The position numbers were made by a program, and so were the translations under genes. From Gautieria morchelliformis (taxonomy: Eukaryota; Basidiomycota; Agaricomycetes; Gomphales; Gomphaceae), in contig WHVA01000331.1 in assembly GCA_015179125.1 (NCBI GenBank), forward strand, positions 62,001 through 126,000: a stretch of 64,000 nucleotides of DNA, given 5' to 3'. The notes beneath the pieces are model-generated. The model did no database searches. It had not been told where the DNA came from and saw only the letters and a list, made by a program, of their open reading frames with translations. Shown one piece after another: positions 12,857 through 24,009 of this stretch. The first letter of the stretch is position 1; each line of letters starts with the position of its first letter.

Positions 12857-13219
12857 GGACAGGGACTCGGCAGCAGCGGATATTTTGGAATTGAGCGATG
12901 AGTGACTTGATGGTGGACGAAACGACTGACGTGCATTTGCTACCCATGAACATGCTTTGTGTAATATTAGAACCCTCATAACCCGCATCTCGCAATTTTT
13001 TTCCCAAAACTTACTTCAGAATAGGCAAATTTGATCACGTAATGGCGAGCCTGCGGACGGAAGAATCTATTCTAGGCTCATTGTTACGACACATCGCTCG
13101 TGGGACCTCGCAGACGGTATAAGCCAACAACATGTGATCTTCACTAGGAGAAGGTGTTTGAAGGGAAATTCTTGACGCGATTACCATATCTCGCTCAGCC
13201 GCAGTCTTGCGCCACTACC
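12857..13219. other. Intergenic, 363 nt
   Basis: No gene or clear motif. It separates two plus-strand genes and should hold the terminator of the F-box gene and the promoter of the dehydrogenase. Confidence 0.5.
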
Positions 13220-15415
13220 ATGTCTATGAAAGCAGTCGTCTACAAGAAAGCATTCGAAGTAGGTCCTGAATCGATCACGAGTATCTTTGTCGTTGAACAA
13301 GACCGGAATGTATAGGTTACCATCGAGGATGTGAGAAGGCCAAAGATTGAGCATCCTGACGATGTTGTTGTATGTATAGCGTGGAACGATGTGCAACTCA
13401 TACTGACTTGTCGTGAAATGACTAGGTTAAGATTTCTACATCCGTGAGTCACGCCGGGTGAAGTGTAAATCGACACTGACACATGTATGGATAGGCCATC
13501 TGTGGCTCTGTGAGTCTGAATTGTCAATGAACACCTTGGCTAATTCAAGTCGATTGTGGCATATAGGATCTTCACATGTATGAAGGGCGCACCAGTGCTC
13601 AGTCTGGGATAGTTTTTGGGCACGAAAACATGTCAGTTGTCTGTGGCATAAGACACGGGTCCATTAAGTTAACTGTTCGCGAAACACCAGGGGAATCGTC
13701 GAAGAAGTAGGCGCCGCAGTGACCTTACTGAAGGCTGGTGATCGCGTTGTTATGCCATTTAATGTCGCCTGTGGCAGATGCAGGAACTGTGAGCAAGGCC
13801 GCACAGCGTGAGCTCTCCGAGGATTGACCCCTCAGCGTTGTCGTGACCTTGACTTGATAGTTTTTGTACCCAAGTCAATCCTGGCTTTGCTGGAGGGGCC
13901 TACGGATATGTTTCAATGGGACCCTATCCAGGTTTGTCCGCCCCTGTTTCCTCAGGATTTTATATAATTTTGTGGAAGGCGGACAGGCACAGTATATTCG
14001 CGTGCCATACGCTGACTTGTAATCCCCCGCCTATCGTCCCTTTTCTAACAATATTGCTAAGTTTACTGATGTTTTAGTAATGCCGTCAGTAGATCTTTAT
14101 ATATGCGCTGAACCAAGTTCAGCTGATGGTATATACAGCTCAAGCTCCCCCCTGGTCGGGAACATGAAGCAGACTTCATAACTCTCGCTGATATTTTTCC
14201 TACGGTTCGTTACTGCCCCCAATTGACCATTCTTACCTGGGCAGTGAACATGTTTGTGGTAGGGGTGGCACGGGGTTTCTCTTTCCGGATTTACCGCTGG
14301 AGAGACTATTGCAGTCTTTGGTGCTGGGCCAGTGGTAATATACCACAGACCGAAGCTCATTCTAGCTCTGATATGATGCTTCAGGGTTTGATGGCTGCGT
14401 ACTCAGCTGTGTTGAGGGGTGCCAGTACTGTGTACGTGGTTGACCGCGTGAAGGAGAGACTGGACAAGGCTAAGGCCATCGGGTAAGTTATTAAATACTA
14501 CCCCCCGTGAAAATAAATTAGACGTATTGGACATAGCGCCATTCCTATCGATTTCTCCAAAGGCGGTGTGTCTATCCCTTAGCTGTAAAATACTTAGGTT
14601 GACTGTTACTCCCAGATGCGGTCAAGCAGATCACGGAACAGAATGGTGGCGAGGTCGATCGTGCTGTGGATGCCGTTGGTGAGATGATTAATTATTGTTT
14701 TATCTGCGTATCTCAGACCATGGATCGTATTTTACAGGCTACCAGGCTGTGCAGGACGATGGAAAAAAGGAACAGCCCAACGCTATATTAACCAGTCTCA
14801 TCAGAGTTGTTAGGCCCAGTCAGTCTTTTTTATCTAAGACTTTAATTTCTACTTATCAACATTTATTTTCATAAGCTGGGGGACTGGGGATTCCTGGACT
14901 GTAGTGAGCTGGCATTTATTATTTTGAAGTGCTGCAAGACCTACCAGCTCACATGATCTCACACTCTCTCTAGTGTACCATCAGATCCCGGAGCACCTGA
15001 CCACAACAGCGCGAAAGGAATGATTACGTGAGTCACATCTGTCTGTAAATGTCTGTTCCCCCGGTTAGCTCCTACTGCAAGTCTTCCATTCGGATCTCTG
15101 TTTGAGAAAGGACTTTCGCTGGGAACGGGACAATGCAATGTCAAAAGTTACAACCGTCACCTTCGTGACCTCATCATTAGTGGACGCGCTAGGCCGAGCT
15201 TCGTCGTTTCGCACGAGATTGGCCTCGATGGTGCCCCGGAGGCGTACAAGAAGGTATGTGGATTGTGACTTGGCATCATAAACAGATCTGATGATGGGGT
15301 AGTTTGATGACCGTGTTGAGGGATATACGAAGTACGTGTCCCTCGCTCCGTTTGCTTCGAGTGATATCTCATGGGTTGACGTCGCAGAGTTCTGATCCAC
15401 CCGAATGGTTGGTAA
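13220..15415 (+). CDS. Zinc-dependent alcohol/formaldehyde dehydrogenase-like (MDR), 20 exons
   Basis: Medium-chain dehydrogenase resembling glutathione-independent formaldehyde dehydrogenase. I could splice 20 exons, 1143 nt, 380 aa, with all phases closing. Seen in order: [11 protein letters not shown] start; catalytic zinc site AICGSDLHM and GHENMG; structural-zinc cysteines [31 protein letters not shown]; Rossmann motif [13 protein letters not shown] followed by [32 protein letters not shown]-terminus [13 protein letters not shown]. The expected reaction is NAD-linked oxidation of formaldehyde or another small aldehyde/alcohol in the cytosol. Very short exons occur, 13426-13443 (18 nt), 13495-13509 (15 nt) and 14078-14084 (7 nt). 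No frame breaks seen. Confidence 0.9.
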
Positions 15416-17794
15416 AGGGGCACCTCGAGCTTTTATTTTCAAGGTGTTTGTATCTGTAAACATCCATGAACCCAAGTTAGTTTTTGCAACGAACATTGGA
15501 CAAACGGCGATGCGACTAGTCATCTCTTCCACGACTTGCTATATATGAAACGTTTGTCATCGCCCTCCACATATGCTATTGTCTGCAAGTCAGCTGTGAA
15601 TGTGCTCAGCATGCAAGCACCCAGTCTTCGTTCCTCGGATTTATGCTTCGAAGATTTGAATCGACTTATCCCCCGTTGCATTTGTAACCCCCCTGTCGCA
15701 TGCATAGAAGTGCGTTTTACTTATGGGACGTTTGACTCTTTGTTAACCTGTGATTTCATAAAGGGTCTAATGAGCCACAGAGTCGTCCACACGGGGCCAA
15801 GTTGGCAGCCACATCCACCCGCATTCGACGCTAAGAGTGAGTCCCGCGACGGCTCACGAATCTAGACAATTACTCTTAAAATGTGCTCCTGGAGAACACC
15901 ATTGTAGCTGTCACATTGAATCCTATGGTGCGTGCCGCCGAATTCCATGTGCGCCTTGACCTCGTGGCAACATTATTCTGGTGTGCCCGCCACATTCCCC
16001 TTCTGGTCCATAGGCGGTCCTCACCACCTCCTGTATATAAACCCAATATAGCATGGCAGTGTTGCAATCCGGCTCACTACAATTCCCATCTCACCAGCGA
16101 ATAATGTCGCGATGCTAGCAATTCGATAGCTCTCCGTTTCAGGTTACCACCCTCAATTATCGATGGGAACACCCTTCAGACCCAGCCTCCTCACTTATTT
16201 CGGTGAGGACCTACGATTTCCGCTTGTATCTTCCGCTTCCGGCCTTGGATAACGCAGGATGCATCCACCATTCGTAAAAGTGTGGTCACGCTGAAGACGG
16301 CTATCAAAGAGGATCCCTCATCGTGGATATTAGCTTCGCCAACCTGTACTCCCCCTTGTAATACTTTGTGTCTTGGCTAGCACTGCTTGTGGGTTCTGTA
16401 AGTACTAGTACTCAGGCACTCGTGGCTGACCTTCAGATCTCGGGGTTACAGAATACAGTTGCCAAGGTGCTAGCTTCTCTATGATACTTACTCTTAGGGC
16501 ATCTTCTTTTACGTGTGCGGTGATTTTTAATTACGAGCTTATGGACATGCGCTCGAGGCTGTGATGTCAATATCCGGCGCGTTTTCTATTTAGCCAGTGT
16601 GGGGCTGCTGAGCATCATTACGGCGACTTTTGGGGTCCAATAGTCAAACAGTTTGGTGTGCCCGGACAGTAGAATACGCGAATCTACCCTCCGTGTCTAG
16701 GGTAGTAACCACTGGGTTCAACGCTGTAGGCCTAATCGAAATGTGAAGTAGGTAAGTGAAAGCCACCAGTCACTGGTCATTCATGACAAACAAGACAGAA
16801 CCTACGTTGCAAACGGAGCCAGTCACTGATCGTTGTCCTACCACAAGCTCTGAACACTGCACGAGGCCCTGCGTTGACGGAGGAAGGGGTTTTGAAAGGG
16901 GTTTCGACGCACGGCGGGACGCACGTCTGTAGTGAGTCACCGAGGTTTCGAATCCAGGGTTCGAACTAGTAGAGCGCAAGGTTTTGGTAGGCATATGCCC
17001 AAGTATGGTACCCTTAGAATGTAGACGTGACCCGTGAAGCCTGAGCCGATGGTTCGAATATTCTGCGTGATCGCCGCGACCACTTGGGATATACACCGAT
17101 CATTCACTCGTTACGGCTGAACTAGCGAGCCGGGTGAGTCACCTGGACGCTGCACCGTGAAGAATGAGAAACCTGAAAGGTTTAATTCTCTACATAGGAT
17201 GCAACGGATTATTCAGTTAAGACTCGCATCCCAGACAGGCAAAGCAATACAAAGCTATATGATTCTCCAGATTAATCACTAGTAGTGGGTGCTCCCCGCG
17301 GGTGATTCAGCGACTGGGTGCATTTTGGCGTCGCCATTCAATCCTTAGCCGTTCGATCCTTAAGGTGAGATCATAACTTTACAAGGCCATCTTTAAATAG
17401 GACTGGACCCTCTTTTATGTGGGTGCACCATTTTGGTTGCGGAGAATAAAATATCCTGTCTCCGATATAGAATCAATAGCTGAACTCCGCCTTACTGTGA
17501 TGGCTGAAGAATCAGCGCTTTAGCAGAACAGCTGGCCATGTATGGGATCTCCGCTAGTAGCACCACTGCTTCCCGTCGCTTGTCCTTATCAGATGCTAGA
17601 TTATAGCCTACACCGTTAACCGGTCCAGAGCGATCTTCGGCTCGTGCAGCTGGAATTGTCCCCCCAGGGTTGAAGTCACAGTTCATGTAACGATATCGAT
17701 GGATCTTTCCAGGGATAGACTGAACTCTAATTAATACGCATCTGTCCCGTTTTTAAGCACCCTGATTCTGGCTTCGCCGCTGCATCCCAGTATC
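15416..17794. other. Gene-poor region, 2.4 kb
   Basis: No supportable gene. A TATATAAA-like element lies at about 16034, with only a 20-codon ORF after it. On the minus strand an open segment at 17686-17492 could be an exon, but I see no neighbours that splice to it and no family resemblance. Confidence 0.4.
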
Positions 17795-19156
17795 ATGGAC
17801 TTGGATGATCCCATAGTCATGCCTCATCCTTCTCCCCCCCGAGAAAACTTCAAAGAGGAGAAGCTGGACCATCGTAGGCGAAGACGCAACAGAATGAGAG
17901 CATCTTGTTTGAACTGTTACGCGTCGAAACGAAAGGTCCGTTTTCTATGATTGATACCTGGCTAGGGTTTTACGATAGGCAGTGCGACAAGAAACGGCCA
18001 TGCGGACGCTGTGTGAGACTAGGGACAGTAAGATACACTCTCATATAAGATTGATTTTATAACAAGCTGGAGTATCCAGACAGGCCTTTGTGTTTATGAA
18101 GTTGAAGATATTGGGGGAAGGTCGGTGTCCTTCACATATTCATCGGCCACACCTCTTTATTGATAATATATTACCAGGGATAACAGGGAAACCAATGAAA
18201 TCAGGCATCTCAGACACCGGATTGCCGAGCTTGAGTCGGTGATTCGTGCGCTGAAAAAAAATCCTCATCCCCGATGGACCGCTCCCGGAGGCATTGTGCA
18301 TGACCCTGCCTTTTTTGAATCTTATCGCAGGTCGACTCCGCAGGCCATGGGCGGAAATATTGGCTCCGGAGATATCATTCATGGTACGGCATCTGCGGAT
18401 GCGAGAGTCAAGACGGAGGCGACTCCCTCGTTCACTTCAGATCCCGGTGCCACTGGGAAAGGTGTCCTTCACGTCTCATCACAAGCACCGGCAACCTATT
18501 TCCAGTCTGCCGTCTCATTTTGTGTCGACACTGAAGGAACGGATACACCAAGCATACATTCTACCAACACAGGCAGCTCTCCCTCTCACCATTTCCACAA
18601 CGAATTTTCTCATAACATTCTGAATCTGTATCCTATTTCCAACTCGATTCCCTTTACGTATGAACCTGCGACCGCTGCACGTAACCAATATACAGCAGAC
18701 GCAGGTGGCGTTGGATTTTCACCACCCCCGCGTCCACATTTCTCCAACCGTGTCCTGCCGTCAAATAATGGATTCCAGACAGCCGCGTCAGCATCTGCTT
18801 CTCTGACAGACATTTTTCAGTCTTTCGACAAGAGGCGAGATCCTTGTAATTGTCTCAAGGACCCAATGGCATTCGCACCTCTCGTTCATTTGGGGATTGC
18901 CCTTCGGACATCACGTGAGGTCCTGGAACGTCTCCATCCTCCCTCTTCAGATTGCGTCCTTTATTGTCGCATTTATGTGCTCGAGCAACACATCTTGTGG
19001 GTTTCCTGTTTCAGCTCTAAGCTCCTGTACTGATATTTGACAATCTCCTGCAGTTCTGTCCCCCCTCACGAGCAGCATATTAAGTTTCACCCTCTCCACC
19101 TTCCTGCACGAGCAGCTGTTCCCCCCAGCTCCCATGTCGCCACATTCCCCTCCTAA
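17795..19156 (+). CDS. Zn(II)2Cys6 transcription factor
   Basis: Fungal Gal4-type DNA-binding regulator in the nucleus. Exons 17795-17935, 17983-18027, 18080-18120, 18178-18996 and 19054-19156 sum to 1149 nt, 382 aa, phases closing. The zinc cluster C-x2-C-x6-C-x5-C-x2-C-x6-C is seen in CLNCYASKRKCDKKRPC, then GRC and GLC, preceded by a basic stretch HRRRRRNRMR. A coiled coil follows (RHLRHRIAELESVIRAL), giving the usual dimerisation linker. The middle is Ser/Pro/Thr-rich and probably disordered. No fungal_trans middle homology region is recognisable, so this is a short family member. The last junction (donor at 18997) is the least certain; read-through would stop at 19033. Target genes unknown. 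Confidence 0.85.
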
Positions 19157-19967
19157 GGATGTACTTGGAAATTTAGTCCAATACCTGCCCTCCCTTTCGA
19201 TGCCCACACTTACACATCGACTCACCATTGTCGCCAATCTGCTCCACGCAGTCTGTATCCCTTGGCCTATATGTCAGATACCACGGTCTGTACCCCGTCC
19301 CCTCAATGGGGCTGATTTATGCAGAAATCCACGGTTACAGGAAAAACGTACCATACACTCAATTGGTACATATATATCTCTATCTGCATCGGTTTTCATC
19401 CCGAACTAGCATATTTTTGGCTCGCTCAACCTTACTAAGCGTACGTGATGATAGCTTGAGGATCGAGCTTATATTTTGCCCCGTACTAAGACGCAAAAGC
19501 TCTCCTTATCCCAATGGCAGTCACGCGACATGTAATTACACTCGATGGAAGAGTGTATCGGTCAGCGATCATCCTGGCTTGTCATCATGGTAGGTTTCTT
19601 AGTGAAAGGGTTCCCACTTGTCATATTAAGGGATGACTAGCAAGAGAAAAAGAGAACTCCTGCAATTGCATGAGAGGGTGGTAATGCTCACTGGTGGCAG
19701 TACGATGAAGGACTCCCAGACACGCGCGTACAGCAGAACTTGCATCCTTGCATCCGCAGCTGCACGTCATACCATCTGGCAAGTGGCTATGTTAGCCTGC
19801 AGTGCCCGGCACAGCCGAACATTGCGCGTGGATGGCGGAGGCACCGCGTCTCGACTCGAGCGTGGCGCTCAGTTAGCTAAGCTTTCCGAGATTAATACTT
19901 TGGATACGACCAGCATCGACCCTACAAAGTACAAACAAGAGAGTACCTTTCTGTAGTCAAATTAACC
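19157..19967 (+). other. Short region with one weak ORF
   Basis: A frame at 19633-19956 (107 aa, start MTSKRKRELLQLHER) is open, but the only convincing part is its first 20 basic residues. It could be a 5' exon remnant. It stops 11 nt before the next gene start. Confidence 0.3.
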
Positions 19968-21062
19968 ATGCATTTATCCATGGTTGACCTTCCCGACGAC
20001 ATTCTACTCATTATTCTGGAGTACTTTTTCATCCCGCTCGATCCAACGGCCCGCTGCGCTACACTTTCCGGACGCAGTAGTGACTCTCTGGGATCTCTGT
20101 CATTAACCTGTCGTCGCTTTGCATTTCTTTCACGCGATATCTTGTTCCGTGATGTTCGGCTTGAACGTCGTCTTTGCCAACAGGACTGGGATATTCTTCG
20201 GTCTGTTGGCCCCCATATAAAGTCAGTATGCCTCTGTTCACAATACATCTGCAATCCGTTAAATATTGTTACGGTAGACGTCTTGCCTTCAATGTTCAAC
20301 TTGAAGGTGTCAGCTTGGCAGCCATTTTGAAGTTGCTCATTCGTTTACAGTCTCTGTTCTTGATGCACGGATTCAATCCTGAGCTCTATTCCCCTCGTTA
20401 CGGTAAATTATCGACATATCTGCCCGTTGCGCATCTTTCTGTAGATCACGGCAAGTCCCTTTCCACCCTTCTGGGTGTCTTTCCGGCATTGCAGACGTTG
20501 CAACTCTCCCCATGCCGATATATTAATCCAGGGTGGCCTGTACACCCTACTTTGCGTCGTTTAAAACTCTTATCTCTTTCTACATCCTTCGGTCCCGCAG
20601 ACACACAGGTATTAGCCTGTACCTTTCCTGGGATCAAGGAGTTTGAGGCCCGCTTCGAGCGAGTTCGAATAAACCACTTGATTTCAAGATGGGATCATAA
20701 CAATTTGGTAGGTTTCTTCCACTGTGCGATACAAATTAGCACTAACCTTGTGATAGCGCCAATGGCTCGCGCCTATCCTGGCCCTCCCTCTCTCCCGTGT
20801 AACTCTTGGTTACTACTCCACTGACGGGTATCAACATGACCTCAAGGTCACATCCCAAATGCTAGCTCAGCGTTCGGCGACCCTTGAGTCGTTGACTTGG
20901 CGTCAGCATCGTTTTGTCAAATACACCGCCACCAAGCGGATTGCTGATTTGTTAGTCGCGGAGAACAAATGCACATGGGAGCTGTGGATATCCGAATTCG
21001 AAGTCACGCGAAACGAAGAGCATACCGATGTGATACTGGTCAAGGAGTATCAGGTTTGCTGA
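19968..21062 (+). CDS. F-box/LRR-like protein (333 aa)
   Basis: Probable SCF substrate-recognition subunit. Exons 19968-20306, 20351-20707 and 20757-21062 sum to 1002 nt, 333 aa, phase 0 throughout. The N-terminus has an F-box, LPDDILLIILEYFFIPLD, with a polar insertion before LSLTCRRFAFLSRDILF. Downstream are leucine-rich segments with loose repeat spacing (LKSLFLMHG, LQTLQLSPC, LRRLKLLSLS, TLESLTWRQH), typical of basidiomycete F-box proteins with degenerate LRRs. The first intron is only 44 nt. The 3' end could instead splice at a GTTTGC donor just after 21053 and stop at once; the product is almost the same. Confidence 0.8.
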
Positions 21063-22061
21063 TTATTACAAAACGACGTCTTTACAGTAAGCGGCTTCCA
21101 AACTTAGTGGCCCAACAGACAACAATGCTTTCGTGTATATTTATCCTCATTGGCTTACTAGTAAGCCGATTCAATCTTCTGAGAAAATACGATCCACCCT
21201 CGTCACTGGTGGAAATGCCGCATGGGCCCGCCACTTCCGGACAAGCCCCAGTCTTTACATTCTCGTTCGACCTGGTCACGCCAAATCATTTTGATTAGAC
21301 CTTCCCCCGCCTGACTCAACCCCCCATACCATTCTCGTGGCTACTACATGGACGAAGCAACACTGACTGTAACATCTGCATTTCGTAATGTCTCCATACC
21401 ATAGGTACATAATTGTCCTATCTCTACAGTACCACGTGGTGCGTTGAGTCTAGCTATGGCGGGATCTATCATTGATTCACCCAAGAATGCTGATGTCGGC
21501 CGTTTTTAAACACTGTTTTGCTACGTAGTGTTCTACATCCTATGCGAAGGAAACTGGTAACCCACAGCCTCCGTTCCACGCCCGCCCCACACGCCTGCCC
21601 ATGGCCCATACCGGATCCGAGTGAAAGTGTCTATTTGTTTCCTCTTTTTTCTCAACAAGGTCTTTTTCGTATTTAGTCAAATCATATGACGGTCTCTTTC
21701 GCTCGTGTTTCGGGTCATACCCACACACGTTATTTATAAATCGTTTACTTACGCTACAGCAATTAATTCTCCAGGGATGTTAGTCCGGTCTAGGACCTCC
21801 TTGCCTTAGGGCTCATGTTTCAGCTTTCTGACCATGGCCACTTGATAGCTACTCAACTTGTAATATCCTACATGAGCACATGACTCAATGGATAATAATG
21901 GATTCAAAAAAAAAAAAAAAAAAAAAAAAAAACCACAGCCTGAAACTACAGTTAGTCAGTTGACCTGCTGTTGGAGTATGGCGAGCGCTAGAAGCTACTA
22001 GCATATTAGTAAGCTTGGTCACAAGGATATTTAAGTCGGGTCACCGTAGTTAGATTCCTTA
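21063..22061. other. Intergenic with a 27-nt poly(A) tract
   Basis: No gene seen. An uninterrupted run of 27 A lies at 21906-21932. The 9-mer CCACAGCCT flanks it at 21933-21941 and occurs again at 21562-21570, which could mark a target-site duplication of a short poly(A)-tailed retro-insert. I see no pol III A or B box in the 360 nt between, so this is only suggestive. Confidence 0.4.
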
Positions 22062-22724
22062 GGGCGCGTTCGGTAACCAGACCACGAAAATCTGATCTGG
22101 AGAAGTTACAAAATCTGCAACCCAGTCATTACCTGATCTTTTTTTGCGTGAAATCAGTATTGAATCGAGCCGAACGCTCTGTGATTTTCTGCGATCTCAA
22201 AATTGTAACTTCAGCTATGACTAAGTGTGCCTGGTCTTGGCAAAAGGTGTCACTAACACTCACCCTAACCCTAGTCAGTCACACCTCAAGATAACTTGCC
22301 CAGTATCTCTGCTTGTTACCCCATTACTGCAGCCAGATTAATAGATAAATATTACTTCTACATGTGTATAATTTAAATACATTGATCTACAAGAAATCTC
22401 AACCAGCTGTAATAGCTGGCTCCCAGATGTGACATGTTGTGTGCACGGGACAGCGGTCGTGCGGTTGCCAAGACAGCAGCCAAGAGCACGGAAAGAAGAC
22501 GGCAAGGCGTAGAGTCGAGAATATCATTTGAGATACAGCTCTGAGCTGTATCTCAAAAGTATAGGGAGATCACGCGTGGTCAAAATCTTTTTAGATTGAG
22601 ATTTCGTGTGCTGAACGCCCCAAAATCGAAAAAGATTTCGCAAGATTGCAAAATCGTGGTTTCTTCACTTTTTGGTGAGAGATCACCAAAATCCATTTTC
22701 ATGGTCTGGTTACCGAACGCGCCC
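22062..22724 (+). mobile_element. PIF/Harbinger-type MITE, copy 1 (663 bp)
   Basis: A non-coding element with terminal inverted repeats beginning GGGCGCGTTCGGTAACCAG, flanked by the 3-bp duplication TTA (22059-22061 and 22725-22727). TTA is a usual PIF/Harbinger target. Its two ends match the two ends of the larger element at 23712-26745 over about 100-200 bp each, so it is probably an internal-deletion or hitch-hiking derivative mobilised by that family. Subterminal features: GAGCCGAACGC near one end, its inverse near the other, and a palindrome GATACAGCTCTGAGCTGTATC-like segment (one copy has GATACAGCTCAGAGCTG). It contains CCCTAACCCTAG near 22264. Confidence 0.85.
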
Positions 22725-22793
22725 TTACGCGTTTGACAGAGCTCAGACAAACGCGATTACTGTTAACTCTCGAGGTCCGCACCGAAAACCTAA

Positions 22794-23456
22794 GGGCGCG
22801 TTCGGTAACCAGACCACGAAAATGGATTTTGGTGATCTCTCACCAAAAAGTGAAGAAACCACGATTTTGCAATCTTGCGAAATCTTTTTCGATTTTGGGG
22901 CGTTCGGCACATGAAATCTCAATCTAAAAAGATTTTGACCACACGTGATCTCCCTATACTTTTGAGATACAGCTCAGAGCTGTATCTCAAATGATATTCT
23001 CGACTCTACGCCTTGCCGTCTTCTTTCCGTGCTCTTGGCTGCTGTCTTGGCAACCGCACGACCGCTGTCCCGTGCACACAACATGTCACATCTGGGAGCC
23101 AGCTATTACAGCTGGTTGAGATTTCTTGTAGATCAATGTATTTAAATTATACACATGTAGAAGTAATATTTATCTATTAATCTGGCTGCAGTAATGGGGT
23201 AACAAGCAGAGATACTGGGCAAGTTATCTTGAGGTGTGACTGACTAGGGTTAGGGTGAGTGTTAGTGACACCTTTTGCCAAGACCAGGCACACTTAGTCA
23301 TAGCTGAAGTTACAATTTTGAGATCGCAGAAAATCACAGAGCGTTCGGCTCGATTCAATACTGATTTCATGCAAAAAAAGATCAGGTAATGACTGGGTTG
23401 CAGATTTTGTAACTTCTCCAGATCAGATTTTCGTGGTCTGGTTACCGAACGCACCC
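22794..23456 (-). mobile_element. PIF/Harbinger-type MITE, copy 2 (663 bp), inverted
   Basis: Same 663-bp element in opposite orientation, with its own 3-bp duplication TAA (22791-22793 and 23457-23459). The two copies are separated by about 63 bp of unrelated DNA, so 22062-23456 is a near-perfect 1.4-kb inverted repeat. The right terminus reads GCACCC instead of GCGCCC. Separate TSDs argue for two independent insertions rather than an inverted duplication. Confidence 0.85.
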
Positions 23457-24009
23457 TAACACCTGCAAGGTGTGGAAGGCCATCATTCAGATCTGTCAGA
23501 TCCACATTGCCTCTCCTGTTCTTGGAACTAGCTCTCTGCGACCGCAAGGATTATTTGCAGCCTACATCCTACATGCAGAACATGGCCGTGTGCGTGCATG
23601 AGCATGGGGCATGTAATGTGCACAGGTAAACTACCTCTTAGATACTTCCCGTTGGTCTAGCAGGCTACGTGACGTATGTCATGCCTGTCATGGTATAATT
23701 CTGGAGCATCAGGGTGCGTTCAGTAACCAGACCACGAAAATGTATTTTGGTGATCTCTCACCAAAAAGTGAAGAAACCACGATTTCACAATCTTGCGAAA
23801 TCTTTTTCGATTTTGGGGCGTTCGGCTCATGAAATCTCAATCTAAAAAGATTTTGACCACGCGTGATCTCCCTATACTTTTGAGATACAGCTCAAAGCTG
23901 TATCTCGAGGATGTGGACTCTGGACTTCTCTTTCGCAGGTCGAAACCAAAGTCACGCTCTGTGACATTTGTGACCGACCTCATGCTATAGCTGGCTGCCA
24001 TCCTTCATC

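Noticed and set aside
16938..16975. B-box-like GGTTTCGAATCC and GGGTTCGAAC, possible tRNA
   Set aside because: No A-box at the right distance and the flanks cannot fold into acceptor, D and anticodon arms on either strand.
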